64,000 nt of DNA from Lachnospiraceae bacterium 3-1 (GTDB taxonomy: Bacteria > Bacillota > Clostridia > Lachnospirales > Lachnospiraceae), in assembly GCA_000403255.2 (NCBI GenBank), contig KE159591.1:572075-636074 (forward strand), given 5' to 3'. The notes beneath the pieces are model-generated. The model was not told the origin of the DNA. It did not search any database and was given only the letters and a program-made list of their open reading frames with translations. A program made the translations under genes and the position numbers. The stretch's first letter is position 1; every line of letters begins with the position of its first letter. Shown piece after piece: positions 8,368-17,908 of the stretch.

Positions 8368-9171
8368 TCACTTTAAATACTTTAAAACTCTTTCATTAAA
8401 GTCTTTTGCTTCTTCATAAACTGCGTGTCCATAATCTTCATATAAATATAATTCACTATTACTAATTCTATCTGCTATTTCTTTTGAAGAATTTACTCCT
8501 ACAATACTATCTTGTTTTCCTCCAATTATTAAAGTATGACATTTAATTTTATTTAAATCATCATATACATTATGTGTTAAACACGAATTAGCTTGAATAA
8601 TAAATCTTTTATAATCTTTTGGCCTGCTAACTCTCCATAGAATATTATAATATTTTCTATATTTCTTTAAATGCTTTTCGCTATAAGATTTTTCGGCTGT
8701 ATCTATGAATATATTTTTAAAATCTTCCTTCTTTGCTAACTGAATCCAGTTTCCAACAACATTATTTATGATTTCATTAGACTTTGAAGATGTTACTGCT
8801 AAAACTAATTTATTTACTTTTTCTGGATTGTTAATTGCTATACATTGTGCTATCATTCCACCTTGAGAAACTCCCATTATATCAGCATTTGATATGTTTA
8901 ATAAATTCATTGCTTCAACTATATCTTGTGCCATATTTCTTGTTGCAAATCCTTTTGCTAAATTATTTCTTCTGCTAAACACATACACTGTATATTCTTT
9001 TGCAAATTGTCTATACATAAATGCAAGTGAAATAGCCATACCTTTAACAGTTCTTAATCCATCTCCTAGTCCTGGTATTATAATTAAATTTTTATTTCCT
9101 ACACCAAAACTTACATAATCCATATTACTTTGTTCTATTTTTATATTATTGTTTTTTGCATTATAAAACAT
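8368..9171 (-). CDS. alpha/beta hydrolase
   Basis: A 267-residue cytosolic alpha/beta-hydrolase with the oxyanion segment IIPGLGDGL, nucleophile Ser102 in GVSQGG, acid Asp in GGKQDS and histidine in DYGHAVYEE. This is the BioH/esterase-like layout, so it likely cleaves a small ester. The gene is markedly AT-rich and codon-biased towards A/T compared with its neighbours, suggesting separate acquisition. The ribosome site is weak. Substrate unknown. Confidence 0.85.
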   Translation of the reverse strand: MFYNAKNNNIKIEQSNMDYVSFGVGNKNLIIIPGLGDGLRTVKGMAISLAFMYRQFAKEYTVYVFSRRNNLAKGFATRNMAQDIVEAMNLLNISNADIMGVSQGGMIAQCIAINNPEKVNKLVLAVTSSKSNEIINNVVGNWIQLAKKEDFKNIFIDTAEKSYSEKHLKKYRKYYNILWRVSRPKDYKRFIIQANSCLTHNVYDDLNKIKCHTLIIGGKQDSIVGVNSSKEIADRISNSELYLYEDYGHAVYEEAKDFNERVLKYLK

Positions 9172-9252
9172 TACTTCAACTCACTTTCAAATTCCTCATT
9201 TATATATTTTGATTTGATTCTTTGCCAATCACTTTTTATTCCAATAAAAATA

Positions 9253-10536
9253 TCACCCCACTTTGTTGACTGCAAGTTTAATTGTTACAGAAGCTCCACT
9301 CGGTGTAACATTTGAAAGTTCTAAACATCCGCCGTGTTTCTGGCTAAGGACACGGCTTGTAGCTAATCCCAATCCCATATGTTCACCCCTTTTATCCTCA
9401 GAATAAAGAAAGGTATTCTTTTTGCGGAGCATTGCCTTTGAAAATCCTTTGCCGTCGTCTGTAATGGTTATAGTAAGTACATCATCAATAAATGTGTATA
9501 GGAAACTCACTTTGCTATTAGCATACCGAATGGCATTGGAAAAAATATTCTCAACAATACGGTAAAATATTTGCTCATCTAATTTTACTTGACATTCGGA
9601 TACGGTAGAATGATATTCAATCTCCAGGCTATGTTGTCCTGCAATAAGTGAAAAACTTTCTGTAGCATTTTTTAAAAAATCTGGTAACTGAACGACAGAA
9701 TACTTTGTTTCGGTTTCTTCAATGGTATTCAAATCACGAATATAGTCTGTATAACGCTCAAGCCGTTTTGAGGTTATCGCAAGGTTGGATAGTGTATGCT
9801 GCAATTTCTCATCATTCAGACTTCCATTTGTAAAGCATTGCTGCATATATTCGACATAGCCCTCTATAATCGCAATCGGATTTCTGAGGTCATGTGCCAC
9901 TGATGCCTGTAAAATTCTCCGCTGCTCAATCATATTCCATAGCTGTCGGTTGTTATCATACAAAACTTGCCGCATTTCTTCAAAAGCTGTGCAGAGCCTG
10001 CCTAATTCATCGTTACTGTTATAAGCAACTGTAAAATCAAGGTCTTGCCCCTTTATATGCTTTGTTGCATCTGCAAGAATCTGAATTGGCGGCGATAGCT
10101 TTTTCCTATAAAACCACCATGCACATAACATGATTCCTATAACTGAATAGATAAAAGGAAGCCCTACCATAGAAATGCTTATTGCTCTATATCGTAACTG
10201 TTGTTTCGGGCGAAGTGTGGAGAAGCTGGATTCTATTCTCTCTATTGTAAATTCTGTATCCCCTAACCTTTCTTCTTCCGATTTAGCGGGGGTAAGTATA
10301 GACACTTTAGAAGGTTCATCAAGTATCAATCTTTGCTTTGCCTCAGATACCGTCCCATCTGCCATAATAGTCTGTGTATGAAGCCAAATCTCCTGTGAGT
10401 CGGGGAGGATATTCTTCTGCACACGGTAACAGATATAAATTGTCAAAGCAGAGGATGTAAAAACAATTATCATTGTAATGGCAACCGTCCAGATAAATGC
10501 ACTTTTAATAGATTTTACTTTCTTCATTTTTTCCAT
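9253..10536 (-). CDS. sensor histidine kinase
   Basis: A 427-residue membrane kinase. Transmembrane helices lie at about 14-36 and 118-142, flanking an extracytoplasmic sensor loop of about 80 residues. A HAMP region follows, then the HisKA box with His215 in ASVAHDLRNP and the ATPase domain with DDGKGF and GLGLATS. It overlaps the response-regulator gene by 13 bp, so the pair is co-transcribed. No transporter or other clear target lies next to it, so the stimulus is unknown. Confidence 0.9.
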   Translation of the reverse strand: MEKMKKVKSIKSAFIWTVAITMIIVFTSSALTIYICYRVQKNILPDSQEIWLHTQTIMADGTVSEAKQRLILDEPSKVSILTPAKSEEERLGDTEFTIERIESSFSTLRPKQQLRYRAISISMVGLPFIYSVIGIMLCAWWFYRKKLSPPIQILADATKHIKGQDLDFTVAYNSNDELGRLCTAFEEMRQVLYDNNRQLWNMIEQRRILQASVAHDLRNPIAIIEGYVEYMQQCFTNGSLNDEKLQHTLSNLAITSKRLERYTDYIRDLNTIEETETKYSVVQLPDFLKNATESFSLIAGQHSLEIEYHSTVSECQVKLDEQIFYRIVENIFSNAIRYANSKVSFLYTFIDDVLTITITDDGKGFSKAMLRKKNTFLYSEDKRGEHMGLGLATSRVLSQKHGGCLELSNVTPSGASVTIKLAVNKVG

Positions 10537-11198
10537 CTATATCCCATCCCCCAAACTGTTTCTATATATTCCTTGCCCGTAGCTTCAGTCAGTTTATTTC
10601 TGATTTTTCGGATATGCTCTTTAATAACATTGCTGTCGCCCTCAGCATTAAAGCCCCATACGGCTTCGTATATCCGTTCTTTATCAAATATCTGGTTAGC
10701 GTTACTCATCAGAAACTCGACAATATCAAATTCACGATTTGATAAGTTCAGCGACCTTTCTCCATAAAAAATTTTGCGTTCAGCAAGATTTACAATTAAG
10801 CCTTGTGAAGATACGATTTTAGGAGTACACTTGCTTCTCTCGTCCCTCCGCAGGTGGGCCACCACCCTTGCGGTCAATTCTTGTAAACTAAAAGGCTTGG
10901 TTATGTAGTCATCGCCGCCGACCTGCAAACCGTTTACCTTGTCCTGTTCTGTAATCCGAGCAGTCAAAAACAAAATAGGGCAGGTAACATTATTACGGAT
11001 AATCTTGCATAGCTCCAATCCGTCCATTTCGGGCATGTTGATGTCAAGCATAATTAAATCTGGATATGTATTCAGCATTGATATTGCCTGCTCTGCATCT
11101 TCCGCTACAAAAGTCTCATATCCACAATCCTGCAAGTGGCTTGATAATAATTCAGTCAGCATTTTTTCATCATCAACAATGAGTATTTTATACGCCAT
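10524..11198 (-). CDS. OmpR/PhoB-family response regulator
   Basis: A 224-residue regulator. The receiver domain has Asp9/Asp10 in LIVDDE, the phosphoacceptor Asp52 in MLDINMP and Lys in ITKPF. The C-terminal winged helix (about 130-224) ends GYRWKK. It is the first gene of a two-gene operon with the kinase at 9253-10536 and starts after AGGAGGTTTTTATT. The target promoter cannot be told from this window. Confidence 0.9.
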   Translation of the reverse strand: MAYKILIVDDEKMLTELLSSHLQDCGYETFVAEDAEQAISMLNTYPDLIMLDINMPEMDGLELCKIIRNNVTCPILFLTARITEQDKVNGLQVGGDDYITKPFSLQELTARVVAHLRRDERSKCTPKIVSSQGLIVNLAERKIFYGERSLNLSNREFDIVEFLMSNANQIFDKERIYEAVWGFNAEGDSNVIKEHIRKIRNKLTEATGKEYIETVWGMGYRWKK

Positions 11199-11250
11199 AA
11201 TAAAAACCTCCTAATCTAAAATATTATACAGCTTAAAAGTCAAAAAGTGG

Positions 11251-11460
11251 TCAAGTTCCTACTTTTTTTCGAATATCAACAGGCTTTTGCCCAGCTTTCA
11301 GAATGAGCCATATCCGATAGATGTTTATTGCGCCCTCAATCTGATTTTTTTAGATATCCGCCATACCCACCGAAGTGATACGTTCTATTTTTTCGCTTTC
11401 CTGTGCTGCCATATATTCAAATATATCTGACTGCCCAACGTACCATAATATTATATCCAT
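11251..11460 (-). pseudogene. gene fragment with in-frame TAA
   Basis: An open frame from ATG 11460 reads MDIILWYVGQSDIFEYMAAQ, meets TAA at codon 37 (11352-11350), and continues in frame to INIYRIWLILKAGQKPVDIR before ending at 11251. It has no good ribosome site. The ISAzo13-like element begins 32 bp upstream and may have cut off the 5' part. The family is not recognised. Confidence 0.4.
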
Positions 11461-11491
11461 CAAAAAGAACTATAACAAGTCTGCAACCGTA

Positions 11492-12797
11492 AGGAATTGT
11501 GCAAAAATAAATTTACACTTTCATCCATTGACAATTACCTTCTGGGTTTGATTACATAGTTCCAGTTTCCCAAAATCTCACAGGGAAACAATTGTATTTT
11601 TGTAAATTCTTCATCTGTGACCTTACGTTTCAGTTCGTATTTGTTTGTATCGACCTGACATTTTACTTTCAGGCCTTTGGCAGTAGTAGTTCCTGATATC
11701 AGATTCACGACAGTTTCTATATCAACCAGCGGCTGACCCTGCCAGTTTTTCGTTATATAGCAGAAAAGCCGGTGCTCTATCTTATTCCACTTTGATGTGC
11801 CAGGCGGAAAATGTGATACATGGATCTCAAGGCCGGTATAATCTGCAAGCTGCTGCAGCTCATATTTCCAAAGATGCAGACGGCTGCCATTGCTTCCCCC
11901 ATTGTCACAGTTGATGTAGATCCTGTCTGCTTCCGGAAAAGTCCGGCTCCCTATACATGTCCACCAGCGGAGTATGCTTTCCGCAGCAAATTCTGCAGTA
12001 TCATGGTCAGTGCCAAGGTTGACAAATCCTGTGTTGTCATTCAATACGTATACGCCGTAGGGGGCAACCTTGCCGAGTTCCGGGATTGGGAAGTCATGGT
12101 CCAGAACCTTACGTGGATCCTTTGTTTTTCTGTATTCCTCTCCGTTGTTCTTGAAATTGCCGATATTCTCCTTTTTCTTTGCATCGACAGAAATCACTGG
12201 CAGCCCCTTTTCAAGAAAATCGGCAGCTTTGCTGTTTATGAATTCAAACTGCTCATTCCTGTCAGGATGGGGTTCGCCAACCTGGAGCATTTTCTGGTTT
12301 GCCTGTTTGCTGTACCCCAGTTTTTCCAGAATGCTGCTGACAGAGCGGAAGCTGATGTCTATATGAAATTTTTCGGCAAGGATATCCTGGATCTTCCGCA
12401 GGCTGAGGGTCGTATAAGACAGTACTTTTTGGGGGTCTCCATAGGTACTGCCGTCCACAATTTCCTGTATATGCCTTTCGATATCTGGGATGTTGTCCTG
12501 GAGTTTTTTCCGGCCAGCCCCCTGGAGCCGCATTTTTTCCTTCCGCTCAATCGGCTCGCCGCTGTCAATCTCTTTAAGCCCCTGCCTTATGGTGTAAGGG
12601 GCAACACCGCTTAGCCTGCTCACGGTGGAGATTCCGCCCCTTCCGTATGTTTTTGCTTCCGCAGCAAGAAATATGCGCCGCTGCCTCTCATCAAGTAATG
12701 GCAGCATAATACGAATTCGTTCTTCCATGGTCATACCTCCGTATGGCCATTATACCATATATTGCCAAAACAGTAAATTTATTTTTGCACAGTTCCT
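11492..12797. mobile_element. ISAzo13-like insertion sequence
   Basis: Terminal inverted repeats are AGGAATTGTGCAAAAATAAA at 11492-11511 and its near-perfect complement ending TTTGCACAGTTCCT at 12797; the match runs 25 bp with two mismatches. Between them is a single transposase gene on the minus strand. Length 1306 bp. I see no clear target-site duplication. Confidence 0.85.
11535..12728 (-). CDS. ISAzo13-family transposase
   Basis: A transposase of about 397 residues with an N-terminal helix-turn-helix (STVSRLSGVAPYTIRQGLKE) and a DDE catalytic core: SVDAKKKE for the first Asp, INCDNGGSNGSR for the second and WNKIEHRLF for the Glu. These motifs match the ISAzo13 (Rhodopirellula-type) transposase family. 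It starts at 12728, 7 nt after GGAGG, rather than the ATG two codons upstream. The frame is intact and both inverted repeats are present, so the element may still be mobile. Confidence 0.85.
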   Translation of the reverse strand: MEERIRIMLPLLDERQRRIFLAAEAKTYGRGGISTVSRLSGVAPYTIRQGLKEIDSGEPIERKEKMRLQGAGRKKLQDNIPDIERHIQEIVDGSTYGDPQKVLSYTTLSLRKIQDILAEKFHIDISFRSVSSILEKLGYSKQANQKMLQVGEPHPDRNEQFEFINSKAADFLEKGLPVISVDAKKKENIGNFKNNGEEYRKTKDPRKVLDHDFPIPELGKVAPYGVYVLNDNTGFVNLGTDHDTAEFAAESILRWWTCIGSRTFPEADRIYINCDNGGSNGSRLHLWKYELQQLADYTGLEIHVSHFPPGTSKWNKIEHRLFCYITKNWQGQPLVDIETVVNLISGTTTAKGLKVKCQVDTNKYELKRKVTDEEFTKIQLFPCEILGNWNYVIKPRR

Positions 12798-12856
12798 AAA
12801 TTTTCACTACAACATGATATCCCATGAACTTTGACAAGAAAAATAATCTTACGCAG

Positions 12857-13038
12857 TCAATTGGATGCTTTTTCTGGCTCGGCGTTCTCCACGACCTCGG
12901 CAATCTCCGCAAAGGCTTCCGTCTGCTCGTCTATCTGCTGGTAATAGCTGTAAATCTTATAGCCGCAAAAAACCGCTGCTCCTAAAAGGCGACAGCGGCG
13001 GCGGTACAGAGAATGGTTTTATAATTCTTAAAATTCAT
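12857..13038 (-). pseudogene. class B sortase remnant, frameshifted
   Basis: ATG 13038 begins MNFKNYKTILCTAAAVAF and hits TAG. A one-base shift restores the sense reading GAAVFCGYKIYSYYQQIDEQ ... EIAEVVENAEPEK, then the frame ends at 12857. This is the N-terminal signal anchor of the class B sortase found in Tn1549/CTn-type ICEs. The catalytic domain is gone. It is one of several scraps of such an ICE in this window. Confidence 0.65.
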
Positions 13039-13063
13039 AGGCTATTCCTTTCATTTTAAAATT

Positions 13064-13163
13064 TTAACGTGTATGCTCCGTCTGCTTCTTGGGCGTGGGT
13101 AAATCCCTGCAATATTCGGGATACCTTGCCTTGACGCCCTCCATGAAATATGGGGCGAACTCG
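13064..13163 (-). pseudogene. C-terminal scrap of a Tn1549-type ICE protein
   Basis: The frame encodes about 32 residues ending ARYPEYCRDLPTPKKQTEHT, immediately upstream of the sortase remnant as expected for an ICE operon. It is cut at about 13163, where a KilA-N gene reading in the opposite direction begins abruptly. The parent protein is not identified. Confidence 0.45.
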
Positions 13164-13165
13164 CA

Positions 13166-13864
13166 GCAGAACAATTGTATAATGTGGACTTCAATGCTGC
13201 CGCCTATGAAGAAATCATGTTGGAGGCAGGATTAAACCGTTTTATTATGTCGGTTAAGCAATGGGTATCCCGCACAAATTCAAAGGGGATTGTGGCAAAA
13301 GCGGGACGGTATGGCGGTACATACGCATATAAAGATATTGCGTTTGAGTTTGCAAGCTGGGTATCTCCGCAATTCAAATTATACCTTATCAAGGAATTTG
13401 AGCGGCTAAAGAAAGAAGAACAGGCTTTACTTGGATGGAGTGCTAAGAGGGAACTGGCAAAAATTAACTACCAGATACATACAGATGCCATTAAGGTTAA
13501 TCTTATTCCGCCGGAACTTACGCCGCAGCAAACCTCTATTATTTACACATCTGAAGCTGATGTGCTGAATATGGCATTATTTGGTATGACAGCTAAACAA
13601 TGGCGGGATAAGAATCCAGATAAAAAAGGCAATATCAGGGATTATGCGAGTATAAATGAATTGATATGCCTGTCAAATATGGAAAACATCAATGCAGTCC
13701 TGATTGAAGATTCCGCATCCACCCACATCTGCATATTTCCTTCAAGATACAATCTTGCGTATTCAAGCGGTTCGTCTATTGCTAGAGCATTTAAGGCACA
13801 TTCAGAGCAGGGAGTAGTTTTCAATTCTTCTTCTGCCTTGTTGCAATCTATCCGCAAGAAATAA
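13166..13864 (+). pseudogene. KilA-N domain protein, N-terminally truncated
   Basis: The reading frame is open from the junction at about 13163 and begins AEQLYNVDFNAAAYEEIMLE. It continues with RYGGTYAYKDIAFEFASWVS and FKLYLIKEFERLK, the core of KilA-N proteins, which bind DNA and are frequent in phages and ICEs. Intact relatives have about 45 more residues at the N-terminus; here they are replaced by reverse-strand ICE debris. Only a TTG at 13175 could start translation, without a ribosome site. The C-terminal half is intact. Confidence 0.7.
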
Positions 13865-13958
13865 CCTGCATAAGTGTATACGTCAATGCTGTTATGATAG
13901 ATATTGTATGTACCATAAATTATATATGTCTTTTTGACTATCTTTTTATATCTTTTCA

Positions 13959-14006
13959 AATGTCCGCAAAGCCTTATTTTATCGGCTCTACGGGCATTTT
14001 GCTTTT
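13959..14006 (+). terminator. terminator after KilA-N gene
   Basis: An imperfect stem pairs AATGTCCGCAAAGCC (13959-13973) with GGCTCTACGGGCATT (13984-13998) and is followed by TTTTGCTTTT. It lies about 95 bp after the KilA-N stop and just outside the Tn916-like element end. Confidence 0.55.
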
Positions 14007-14083
14007 GTGGTAAACCTCACATATCTAGGTCTATCTTCTTATATTTTCGCTATCAAACGTGGTTAAAATCGTGGTAAATACTT

Positions 14084-15277
14084 CTATGCAATTAGACGCT
14101 GAACCTCTGATTTTGCGGTATCTATGGACGCATGAGCGTACCAGTTCATTGTGATACTGATATTTGAATGTCCCATGATATACTGTAAATCTTTCGGGTT
14201 CATGTTCTTGCTTGCCAGTCTTGTGCAGAACGTATGGCGTAGTGTGTGCGGTGTGATATGTGGCAAGGGATTGTCCTTGTGTTGCTTGTTGTATTTCTTT
14301 ACCATACGGACAAATAAGACGTTGTAATCAATCGCAACTTTCGGCTTGCCTTTCTGATTGACAAATAGGAAGTTGCCCCGTCCGTCTATCACAAATGGTT
14401 CTGTCTTTGGGCGTTTCTTCATCATTCGTTGAAATGCTTGTATCGTTTCTTTGCTTAATGGCACTTGCCTTGTTCCGCTTTTTGTCTTAGGCGTTTCAAT
14501 ATAATAGCCTTGTTCCTTGCTCTTTAGTAACTGGTGGTCGATAACTACAACCTCATGGATAAAATCAATGTCCATGATTGTCAGTCAGCACAGTTCCGAG
14601 ATACGAAGTCCAGTCTTTAACAGTATCAGCACATCATCATAATACTTGTGATACACATTGTCCGTCTTGATGAATGACAGTAGGGCTTGTTCTTGTTCCT
14701 CTGTCAATGCGACTTTCTCTTTTGTATCATTTTCTAAGACTTCACTTAACTTGAAATCAAAAGGATTTTTCCTTACATAATCGTCTTGTATGGCGATATA
14801 GAATGACGCTTTTAACGAGCGTTTATGGTTGTTAATGGTGTTGTAGGAAAAGCCTTTGTCTTTCATGCGTAACGCCCATTCTTTAGCGTCAGAGGGTTTT
14901 ATCGTATCAATGCTCCTAGCACCTAACTTGTCCTCTTTCAATAACCGCATGAGTTGTTCCCGTTGTTTCTGTGTGCTTTTCTTCACGTTTGCCCTTTGTG
15001 CGTTCTGTTTGGTGTAGAGTTGGCAAAGCGTCATTTTCTTGCCTGTGCTGTCGATACAGTCCTCAATATCCCGTCTTATCTGCTGTTCCAGTTCACGAAG
15101 TGAGGGTTTTTCCCTTTTTCCCTTTGGTGTCGGGTCTGTGGGTGTCAATCTCCAAGCATACACATATTTTGTGTTTCCAAATGCGTCCACATATTTATAT
15201 AAGTATTTCCCGTCTGTTCGTTGGCTCTCTCCAGTATGCAGGATACGTCCTTTGCTATCCCGTCTTTTTTCTTTCAT
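14084..15277 (-). pseudogene. int: Tn916-type tyrosine integrase with one in-frame TGA
   Basis: Residues 1-230 (MKEKRRDSKGRILHTGESQR ... LLKTGLRISELC) hold the arm-binding domain, core-binding domain and catalytic Arg. A TGA at 14587-14585 follows. The same frame continues LTIMDIDF through HTLRHTFCTRLASK, IMGHSN and the catalytic Tyr in MNWYAHA, ending at 14084. Related integrases have glycine at this position (GGA, one base from TGA). No other defect is visible, so this is a recent nonsense mutation of a full-length 397-residue Int, or a readthrough site. Without readthrough the product lacks His-x-x-Arg and Tyr and is inactive. Confidence 0.85.
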
Positions 15278-15355
15278 GGTGTCTGCTCCTTTCCTTGTTG
15301 GAAAGAGCCTTGATATGACTTGTGTTCATCATAACACATACAAGGCTCATTTGCA

Positions 15356-15559
15356 TTAGATTGCGTCCAATTTATCAATAACCTGTTCAAACTGTCGGCG
15401 TTTAATCTGTATGCGGTTGCCATTCATAATGAGCCAGCCAGCGTCCTTGTTTTCCTCTGCCAATCGTCTTAACTTGTTTTCTCCGATACGGAAATACTTT
15501 GACGCTTCTTCAATGGTAAGGGTGTATTTTTCCCATACGGGAATATCGTTGTTATTCAT
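15356..15559 (-). CDS. xis: Tn916-type excisionase Xis
   Basis: The 67-residue protein reads [20 protein letters not shown] and [12 protein letters not shown], very close to Tn916 Xis, a winged-helix protein that bends the transposon ends and directs Int to excision. It lies between the MobT-like gene (its ATG overlaps that gene's stop) and the integrase, the same order as in Tn916. Confidence 0.93.
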   Translation of the reverse strand: MNNNDIPVWEKYTLTIEEASKYFRIGENKLRRLAEENKDAGWLIMNGNRIQIKRRQFEQVIDKLDAI

Positions 15560-16569
15560 CAGATACCCCCTTTCCCATGTTTCGTGTCATACTGGATATA
15601 GGGGATAAGGTCGGTGCGGTTTATCCTCTGTAAATGGGCGGTTAATTTACTGGAAAGGGAATTACTGTATCTTGCCTTATCAAGCATAGTTCCCACTTTT
15701 TCCAGTCCACCTAATGCGTCATGTTCTTCCAAGAAGTAAAAACTTTTGACAGCGGAAATCACGCCACCCTCTGTGAGCCATTGCTGTGTTTCTTCAAGGG
15801 AATTTTGCTGTTTTGGTACTTGCAGTTTCAAGACTTCCACAGCCCCTAAAAAACGTTCCCAAAACCGACACGTTTTCCATCTGCTCTTATTACTTTCGTT
15901 TCTGTTTGGCACGACAAAGCGTAGGTTGTTTGCCAATAACCCGAAAGCCAGTTCCCCAAGTTCCAGTGGTCTGTCTTTGAATGTCATGGCAAAAGCATGA
16001 GCCTTATCATCACGCAGTTGCATTTCTGTCCGTTTCCAACTGCCGACTTCATCAAGCGTCTTATTATGTTTTGAACAGACTTCCTTATCCTTATCATAAA
16101 AGCGGTATGACAATCCCGATTTACCAGCACCGATATAAACAGTCTTTGCGGTGTCGAAATCGTCAAACTTGCTTTCGTCAAAGTGGTAGCCCTCACTATT
16201 CGAGATAAATTCCTCTTTTTCGCATTTCTTCTTTATCTGCTCTATGGTAAAAAATGGCTTTTCCTTCTTATCATCAATGGCAATATCCAGTCTAGTGAAA
16301 TGGAAGTTATCCAGTCCGTATCTTCGCTTACAACGTCGGAACATATCTCCAAAGGTATAATTCCTACTGTCGAGAATACGGAAAATATCATCACAACCTC
16401 TGCCGGTCATAACAAGATAACAGCCTAACCCTTGTGGGTTGTCCTCTGTCTTTCTTGCGTCCCCCGATACATAAATATCTCCAATCTGCCAGCGTGCTTG
16501 ATAAGTTTTGTATTTAACGCTTGCCGGATAGACGTTGAAAATATCAGTCGGTAAACCTAAAATGTGCAT
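15559..16569 (-). CDS. MobT/Orf20-like relaxase (Rep_trans family)
   Basis: A protein of at least 336 residues of the rolling-circle Rep_trans type that includes Tn916 Orf20, the atypical MobT relaxase. [11 protein letters not shown] is the conserved Rep motif and [21 protein letters not shown] is the second conserved block with the catalytic tyrosine region. The homologous strand VKIDYISIVFDTATAEDV lies upstream of ATG 16569 in the same frame but has no start codon. An ATG with an AAAGGAGCA site at 16657 is out of frame and stops after 11 codons. A 1-nt frameshift near the 5' end is therefore likely; the core is intact. Confidence 0.75.
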   Translation of the reverse strand: MHILGLPTDIFNVYPASVKYKTYQARWQIGDIYVSGDARKTEDNPQGLGCYLVMTGRGCDDIFRILDSRNYTFGDMFRRCKRRYGLDNFHFTRLDIAIDDKKEKPFFTIEQIKKKCEKEEFISNSEGYHFDESKFDDFDTAKTVYIGAGKSGLSYRFYDKDKEVCSKHNKTLDEVGSWKRTEMQLRDDKAHAFAMTFKDRPLELGELAFGLLANNLRFVVPNRNESNKSRWKTCRFWERFLGAVEVLKLQVPKQQNSLEETQQWLTEGGVISAVKSFYFLEEHDALGGLEKVGTMLDKARYSNSLSSKLTAHLQRINRTDLIPYIQYDTKHGKGGI

Positions 16570-16750
16570 GATGACATCTTCGGCGGTTGCAGTATCGAAT
16601 ACAATACTGATGTAATCAATCTTAACGGATAAATTTTTGTGTGTAGTTATAGTGCATTGCTCCTTTCGTACTTCCCGTTTTTTTGCGGGGTAAAAATCGT
16701 GTTTTTTCCTTTATTTATCACAGTTTCTAGGTACTATGACATGTATGCGC

Positions 16751-16860
16751 AGGGCGGTGTTACATATACGCCCTCTGCGAACGCCGAAAGGCGTTCCCTT
16801 TCCAAAAGGAACTGTCTGTCCGCTCCACGTCTGGGGGACGTTTCCCGTCCAGCCAGCCCC
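16751..16860. other. hairpin cluster, possible oriT of the Tn916-like element
   Basis: About 95-200 bp upstream of the MobT-like gene are a CGCAGGGCG / CGCCCTCTGCG stem (about 16748-16779), a perfect 7-bp stem GAACGCC-GAAA-GGCGTTC (16779-16796) and an ACGTC/GACGT stem near 16830-16845. In Tn916 oriT lies just upstream of orf20, so this is the expected place. The other bases of 16660-17010 hold no credible gene. Confidence 0.5.
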
Positions 16861-17013
16861 TTTTGGAAACCATGATTTTCGGTCTGATAGTCCATGCCTG
16901 TTCATGCTGTCAAAGCGAAAACAACTCATCTATATGCTTACTCAAGTGTGTGATTGACCCTAGCGTGCTTAATCACTTCATCTGATACGATAATAACGCC
17001 AACAGGATTACTT

Positions 17014-17057
17014 GTCAAGAAGTTTTTCTTGACTTTTCAAAATAAAATAAGTATGAT
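17014..17057 (+). promoter_or_regulatory. promoter with palindromic operator
   Basis: TTGACT (17029-17034), a 17-bp spacer and TATGAT (17052-17057) drive the XRE gene. A perfect inverted repeat GTCAAGAA-GTTT-TTCTTGAC (17014-17033) overlaps the -35 hexamer. This is the classic layout of a self-repressed regulator gene. Confidence 0.7.
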
Positions 17058-17107
17058 AGGCTTATAAACAGAAAGAAAAGCAACGAAAGGAGCGGTTATA
17101 CTAAGTT

Positions 17108-17743
17108 ATGGAGGGTTATATAAAGAAAATGATTTTCTTAGGAGAGAACATACAGACCATAAGAAAACACAGGAAAATGAAACAGCAGGAGCTTGCGGAC
17201 AAAATCGGTATCAATATGCAGAGCCTTTCCAAGATTGAAAGAGGGGTAAACTATCCTACCTTTGATACGCTGGAAAAGATAATGGACGTGCTGGGAGTAA
17301 CGCCCAATGAATTATTGTCGGGAAAATGGAAGTATGTTAATCAAGCCGAAAAGGAAGTCTGCCAGTTTTTAAGGACGGAAGAACGCCTAAATGCAGAGTT
17401 GAAACATGGACACTATGATAACTTCTTTGACAGCGAAGAAGAATGGCTGGAGTATGAGCTGGAACAGTTGCGGAAATACATCACAGACTATATCAACGGA
17501 ACGGAGATACAAGCGTCCGACCTTTACCCTATCAAGGAATTTATCCAGCACTTGAAATTTCAGAAAATATTAAACCGCTATGATGATTTATACAGCATGG
17601 ATATGTTTGGGGAAAGCACAGACGGACACAAGTACGGTACGCCTTATCAGGTTGTAAAAATGATAAACCCCAATTCAAAAGAAGATATGGAACTGTTACG
17701 GGAAGTATTAAGGAATAATCATTTTGATAATGAGGACGAGTAG
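17108..17743 (+). CDS. XRE-family regulator
   Basis: A 211-residue protein with an N-terminal helix-turn-helix (IRKHRKMKQQELADKIGINM ... SLSKIERGVNYP), a helical acidic middle and a C-terminal domain of unknown type. The start is uncertain: ATG 17108 lies 15 nt after GGAG, and ATG 17129 lies 13 nt after GGAGGG. It reads away from the excision module of the Tn916-like element and probably binds the palindrome over its own -35. It may control the divergent MobT-Xis-Int operon too. Confidence 0.75.
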   Translation: MEGYIKKMIFLGENIQTIRKHRKMKQQELADKIGINMQSLSKIERGVNYPTFDTLEKIMDVLGVTPNELLSGKWKYVNQAEKEVCQFLRTEERLNAELKHGHYDNFFDSEEEWLEYELEQLRKYITDYINGTEIQASDLYPIKEFIQHLKFQKILNRYDDLYSMDMFGESTDGHKYGTPYQVVKMINPNSKEDMELLREVLRNNHFDNEDE

Positions 17744-17834
17744 CCTTTTTTCTTTTCTGTGTTGGGTAATCAAGAGGAAGAAAGAAGTGTGCATTTTCAA
17801 GGCAGAAAAATATCAAAGGGTATGCTGATTTTTG

Positions 17835-17863
17835 TTGTGGCGGATATATGGAACTGTTATAAT
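17835..17863 (+). promoter_or_regulatory. promoter of RibD-type reductase gene
   Basis: TTGTGG (17835-17840), a 17-bp spacer and a perfect TATAAT (17858-17863) lie 45 bp before the reductase start. Confidence 0.6.
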
Positions 17864-17908
17864 ATGGATATGAAGAAAGCGAATTGGAATTTGTGGAGGA
17901 AAGATAAA

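Noticed and set aside
14084..15277. UGA recoding or selenocysteine in the integrase
   Set aside because: No stem-loop of SECIS type was seen after the TGA, relatives have glycine, and other genes in the window are broken by TAA and TAG.
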